A DNA stretch of 64,000 nt from Bradyrhizobium embrapense (GTDB lineage Bacteria; Pseudomonadota; Alphaproteobacteria; Rhizobiales; Xanthobacteraceae): assembly GCF_001189235.2 (NCBI RefSeq), contig NZ_LFIP02000003.1, positions 1 through 64,000 on the forward strand. The letters run 5' to 3'. This document shows, piece after piece, positions 61,194 to 64,000 of this stretch (the stretch's first letter is position 1; each line of letters begins with the position of its first letter). Made by a program: the position numbers and the translations under genes. Under the pieces are notes generated by a model. That model was not told the origin of the DNA. It did not search any database and was given only the letters and a program-made list of their open reading frames with translations.

Positions 61194-62384
61194 ATGGACA
61201 ATGCGCTCGATACGATCGCAACGGCTGTGCCGTTCGATACCGCCAAGCTCGATCGGCTGATGGACGAGGCAGGGCTCGACATCCTGGTCGTCACCTCGCG
61301 TCACAATGTGCAGTATCTGCTCGGCGGATACCGCTTTTTCTTCTTCGACGTCATGGAAGCGATCGGCACGAGCCGCTATCTGCCGGTGTTCGTCTATCAG
61401 AAAGGCCACCCCGAGAACTCCGCATATATCGGTAACCGGATGGAGAAGTTCGAGCACGCGCTCGGACGGATATGGACGCCGGCCGTCAAGGCGGATGCCT
61501 GGGGAACGATCGATGCGATCGGCCTCGCCATCGATCACGTGAGAAAGCTCGGGGGCGCGACGAGGCGCATCGGCATCGAGGCAGGTTTTCTGCCGGCCGA
61601 CGCCAGGGATCATCTGCTTGCCCGCCTTGGCCATGTCGAGCTCCGCGAGGCCCATTTCACGCTGGAACGGCTTCGTGCCGTGAAGTCGCCGGCCGAACTC
61701 GACCTCATCAAGGAGGCGTCCGAACGGGTTGTCGATGCGATGATGGCGACGTTCAAGGCCTGTGCGCCGGGCATGACCAAGAACGATGTCGTCGCCTGCC
61801 TGCGCCGTGAGGAGCAGCAACGTGATCTCGTCTTCGAATACTGCCTGATCGCCGCGGGCAAGAGCCATAACCGCGCGCCGTCGGACCAGCGTCTTGCGGA
61901 GGGCGACGTGATCTCGATCGATTCCGGCGGAAACTACCGGGGCTATATCGGCGATCTCAGCCGCATGGGTATTCTCGGTGAGCCCGATAGCGAGCTGTGC
62001 GAATTGCTGCAAGAAATCGAGGACATCCAGCAGGTGGCCCGGCGCGCCATCCGGCCGGGCGCCATGGGCGGCGACATCATTGCGGCGGGGGAGACCGCTG
62101 CCAGGTCATCGCCGCATCGCGCGGTGCTCGACTTCACCGCGCATGGCATCGGGCTTGTCAGTCACGAGGCGCCGCGCCTCACCGCGACCGGCCCGGTGCC
62201 TTACGCTGCCTATGACGCCGACCGGCCGCTCGAATGCGGGATGGTGATCTCGATCGAAACCGCGCTGCTGCATCCGGCGCGCGGCTACATCAAGCTCGAG
62301 GACACCCTGATTGTCGCGGAAACGGGCTGGGAGGCGCCCGGAGACCATTGCCGGGGGTGGAATTCGTCGCGTCTCATGGCGTGA
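61194..62384 (+). CDS. M24-family metallohydrolase (Xaa-Pro peptidase/creatinase-like)
   Basis: The 396-residue pita-bread-fold protein has all five metal ligands: D243 and D254 (DSGGNYRGYIGD), H317 (AHGIG), E355 (ISIETAL) and E369 (KLEDTL). M24 members cleave Xaa-Pro peptides, creatine, ectoine or other amide-like bonds; which applies here is unknown. Its position at the end of an aromatic cluster suggests removal of an amino-acid or amine part from an aromatic amide, an inference. GTG 61173 is an alternative start overlapping the MFS stop. Confidence 0.9.
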   Translation: MDNALDTIATAVPFDTAKLDRLMDEAGLDILVVTSRHNVQYLLGGYRFFFFDVMEAIGTSRYLPVFVYQKGHPENSAYIGNRMEKFEHALGRIWTPAVKADAWGTIDAIGLAIDHVRKLGGATRRIGIEAGFLPADARDHLLARLGHVELREAHFTLERLRAVKSPAELDLIKEASERVVDAMMATFKACAPGMTKNDVVACLRREEQQRDLVFEYCLIAAGKSHNRAPSDQRLAEGDVISIDSGGNYRGYIGDLSRMGILGEPDSELCELLQEIEDIQQVARRAIRPGAMGGDIIAAGETAARSSPHRAVLDFTAHGIGLVSHEAPRLTATGPVPYAAYDADRPLECGMVISIETALLHPARGYIKLEDTLIVAETGWEAPGDHCRGWNSSRLMA

Positions 62385-62659
62385 CGCGCTCAGCGCCGAA
62401 CTTCGGAATACTAGAAGTGTATCCCTGAGTTGCCCGACATGTCAAGTGGCCCGGTCGCTCGGCCGCCGCCGGCTACTGTGCATGGGGTTGTTTTCGATAT
62501 TTTTGGCAGCGGCGGTCTTTGCTTCACTCCAGCCTCCGGTCATGCGATGCTTCGACCCGGATGTAGCGGTCGGTTCGGTGCCGTCTGCTCGCCAGGTCGG
62601 CGCCGACGATGGGCAGGTGCAACCGATAAGGATTGCCTCCCATCGACAGCAGCGACCCG
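62385..62659. other. 275-nt intergenic region before ilvA
   Basis: No convincing gene is seen; an in-frame stretch at 62430-62663 has poor protein character. It presumably carries the ilvA promoter. No attenuator with a run of Ile or Leu codons was noticed. Confidence 0.5.
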
Positions 62660-64000
62660 ATGACCGCCAACGCGCTCCGTGACTACGCCCAAAGCATCCT
62701 GACCGCCCGTGTCTACGACGTCGCGGTGGAGACGCCGCTCGATCCGATGCCGCGGCTCTCGGAGCGTTTGTCGCGCACCGTCCTGCTGAAGCGGGAAGAC
62801 TTCCAGCCGATCTTCTCGTTCAAGCTTCGCGGCGCCTACAACAAGATCGTCAGGCTGCCGGATGCGCAGCGGAGACAGGGCGTGATCTGCGCGTCGGCCG
62901 GCAATCACGCGCAGGGCGTGGCGATGTCGGCGCGCAAGCTCGGCATTTCCGCGACGATCGTGATGCCGCGGACGACGCCCGCCATCAAGGTGGAAGCCGT
63001 CCGGCGCCTGGGCGGCGACGTCGTGCTGCATGGCGACACCTTCGACGACGCGCAAACCAAGGCCAGGGAGATCGAGGTCGCGCGGGGCCTGACCTTCGTG
63101 CATCCGTTCGACGATCCCGACGTGATCGCCGGCCAGGGCACCGTCGGGATGGAGATCCTGCGCCAGCATCCCGATCCGATCGAGGCGATCTTCGTGCCGA
63201 TCGGCGGCGGCGGGCTGGCGGCCGGCGTCGCCGCTTTCGTGAAGTTTCTCAATCCGTCGATCAAGGTCGTCGGGGTGGAGCCGGCCGACGCTGCCTCGAT
63301 GGCGGCGGCGCTCGCCAAGGGGAGCGTCGTCGCGTTGGACCAGGTCGGGCTGTTCGCCGACGGCGTCGCGGTCCGCAAGGTCGGAGCGGAGACGTTCCGG
63401 CTCTGCCGCGACCTGCTCGACGAGGTCGTCACCGTCGATACCGACGCGATGTGTGCGGCCATCAAGGATATCTTCGACGATTTGCGATCGGTCGCCGAGC
63501 CGTCCGGGGCATTGGCGCTTGCCGGCCTCAAGGCCTATGCCGAACGCGGCACGCTGAGCGACGGGAGCCTGATTGCCGTCAACAGCGGCGCCAACCTGAA
63601 TTTCGACCGGCTGCGCACGATTGCCGATCGCGCCGAGGTCGGCGAACATCGCGAGGCGCTGCTTGCGGTCACCGTGCCGGAGAAGCCGGGCAGCTATCGC
63701 CACTTCATCCGCATCCTCGGCTCGCGCGCCATCACGGAATTCAATTACCGCTTTGCCGAGACGACCGCGCCGGCGCAGCTGTTCGTCGGCATCGCGCTGA
63801 GCCGTGGCGAAGCCGAGAAGCGGGAAGTCATGGAGCTGCTGCGGCGCGAGGGCTATCCGATCCTGGATCTGAGCGAGAACGAGATGGCCAAGGACCATGT
63901 GCGCTACATGGTGGGCGGCCGCGCGCCGCTGCTCAAGGACGAGGTGATCTACCGCTTCGAGTTTCCGGAGCGTCCCGGTGCGTTGCTGAAGTTCCTTGAG
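62660..64000 (+). CDS. ilvA: Threonine ammonia-lyase, biosynthetic, 3'-truncated by the window edge
   Basis: The frame is open to the right edge, giving the first 447 residues. The PLP lysine is K55 in SFKLRGAYNK, and the glycine-rich phosphate loop is PIGGGGLAAG. After about residue 325 there are two ACT-like regulatory domains, LAVTVPEKPGSYRHFIRI and, at the edge, YRFEFPERPGALLKFLE. This two-ACT form is the biosynthetic IlvA that deaminates threonine to 2-oxobutanoate and is inhibited by isoleucine. About 55-65 residues are missing. Confidence 0.94.
   Translation, partial: MTANALRDYAQSILTARVYDVAVETPLDPMPRLSERLSRTVLLKREDFQPIFSFKLRGAYNKIVRLPDAQRRQGVICASAGNHAQGVAMSARKLGISATIVMPRTTPAIKVEAVRRLGGDVVLHGDTFDDAQTKAREIEVARGLTFVHPFDDPDVIAGQGTVGMEILRQHPDPIEAIFVPIGGGGLAAGVAAFVKFLNPSIKVVGVEPADAASMAAALAKGSVVALDQVGLFADGVAVRKVGAETFRLCRDLLDEVVTVDTDAMCAAIKDIFDDLRSVAEPSGALALAGLKAYAERGTLSDGSLIAVNSGANLNFDRLRTIADRAEVGEHREALLAVTVPEKPGSYRHFIRILGSRAITEFNYRFAETTAPAQLFVGIALSRGEAEKREVMELLRREGYPILDLSENEMAKDHVRYMVGGRAPLLKDEVIYRFEFPERPGALLKFLE

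Noticed and set aside
62430-62663. 77-residue frame before ilvA
   Set aside because: Gly/Arg/Pro-rich with no signals; overlaps the ilvA start region.
1-64000. tRNA, rRNA, CRISPR array, insertion sequence or prophage genes
   Set aside because: Read for on both strands; no cloverleaf, regular spacer array, transposase or integrase was noticed. A tRNAscan and CRISPR search would be needed to exclude them fully.

Overview
The window is a chromosomal segment of a GC-rich alphaproteobacterium, most likely Bradyrhizobium or a close relative. The evidence is CtrA next to flagellar genes, clustered GANTC (CcrM-type) sites, a rhizobial-type porin, several families of short palindromic intergenic repeats, and many small proteins of bradyrhizobial style. 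No tRNA, rRNA, CRISPR array, insertion sequence, integrase or phage gene was seen. Both window ends cut a gene: cheW on the left and ilvA on the right.

Region 1 (1-16.6 kb) is motility and cell-cycle control. It starts with the end of a chemotaxis operon (cheW', cheY, cheB, cheR). Two accessory blocks follow: a DUF350 / DUF1190-like / glutathionylspermidine-synthase-like set in the same order as E. coli yjfL-yjfM-yjfC, and a three-gene block of a small FGND-type protein, a CxxCH protein and a sedolisin peptidase. Then come ctrA, divergent from fliI-fliJ, an ECF sigma/anti-sigma pair, a small membrane protein and flhA. Candidate CtrA sites lie before ctrA, fliI and flhA.

Region 2 (16.3-25.4 kb) holds small hypothetical and envelope genes: an MFS transporter facing a MarR regulator, a large porin, an FrsA-like hydrolase whose nucleophile position is Cys, a DUF4864 protein, a 33-residue membrane protein and an LprI-like protein.

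Region 3 (25.4-39.3 kb) looks devoted to amine, amino-acid and aldehyde use. An XRE-cupin regulator is divergent from an omega-aminotransferase and a DadA-like dehydrogenase. A TetR regulator is divergent from a three-subunit PaoABC-type molybdenum aldehyde oxidoreductase. A second XRE-cupin regulator is divergent from a polar amino-acid ABC importer and a PuuB-like oxidase.

Region 4 (39.3-51.8 kb) is mixed: a 1076-residue cyclase/ATPase with a hypothetical protein and a methyltransferase; a NIPSNAP-thioesterase-hydrolase operon; a gamma-glutamyltransferase divergent from an enoyl-CoA hydratase; a quinone oxidoreductase; a DUF2066 protein; and an AraC regulator.

Region 5 (51.9-62.4 kb) is an aromatic-compound cluster. 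A Rieske oxygenase operon (alpha, beta, ferredoxin, MFS, MarR) has a perfect 20-bp palindrome upstream of it. A LysR gene is divergent from an FAD monooxygenase, an alpha/beta hydrolase, an MFS transporter and an M24 hydrolase. No ring-cleavage dioxygenase or Rieske reductase is present in the window. The window ends inside a long-form threonine dehydratase.
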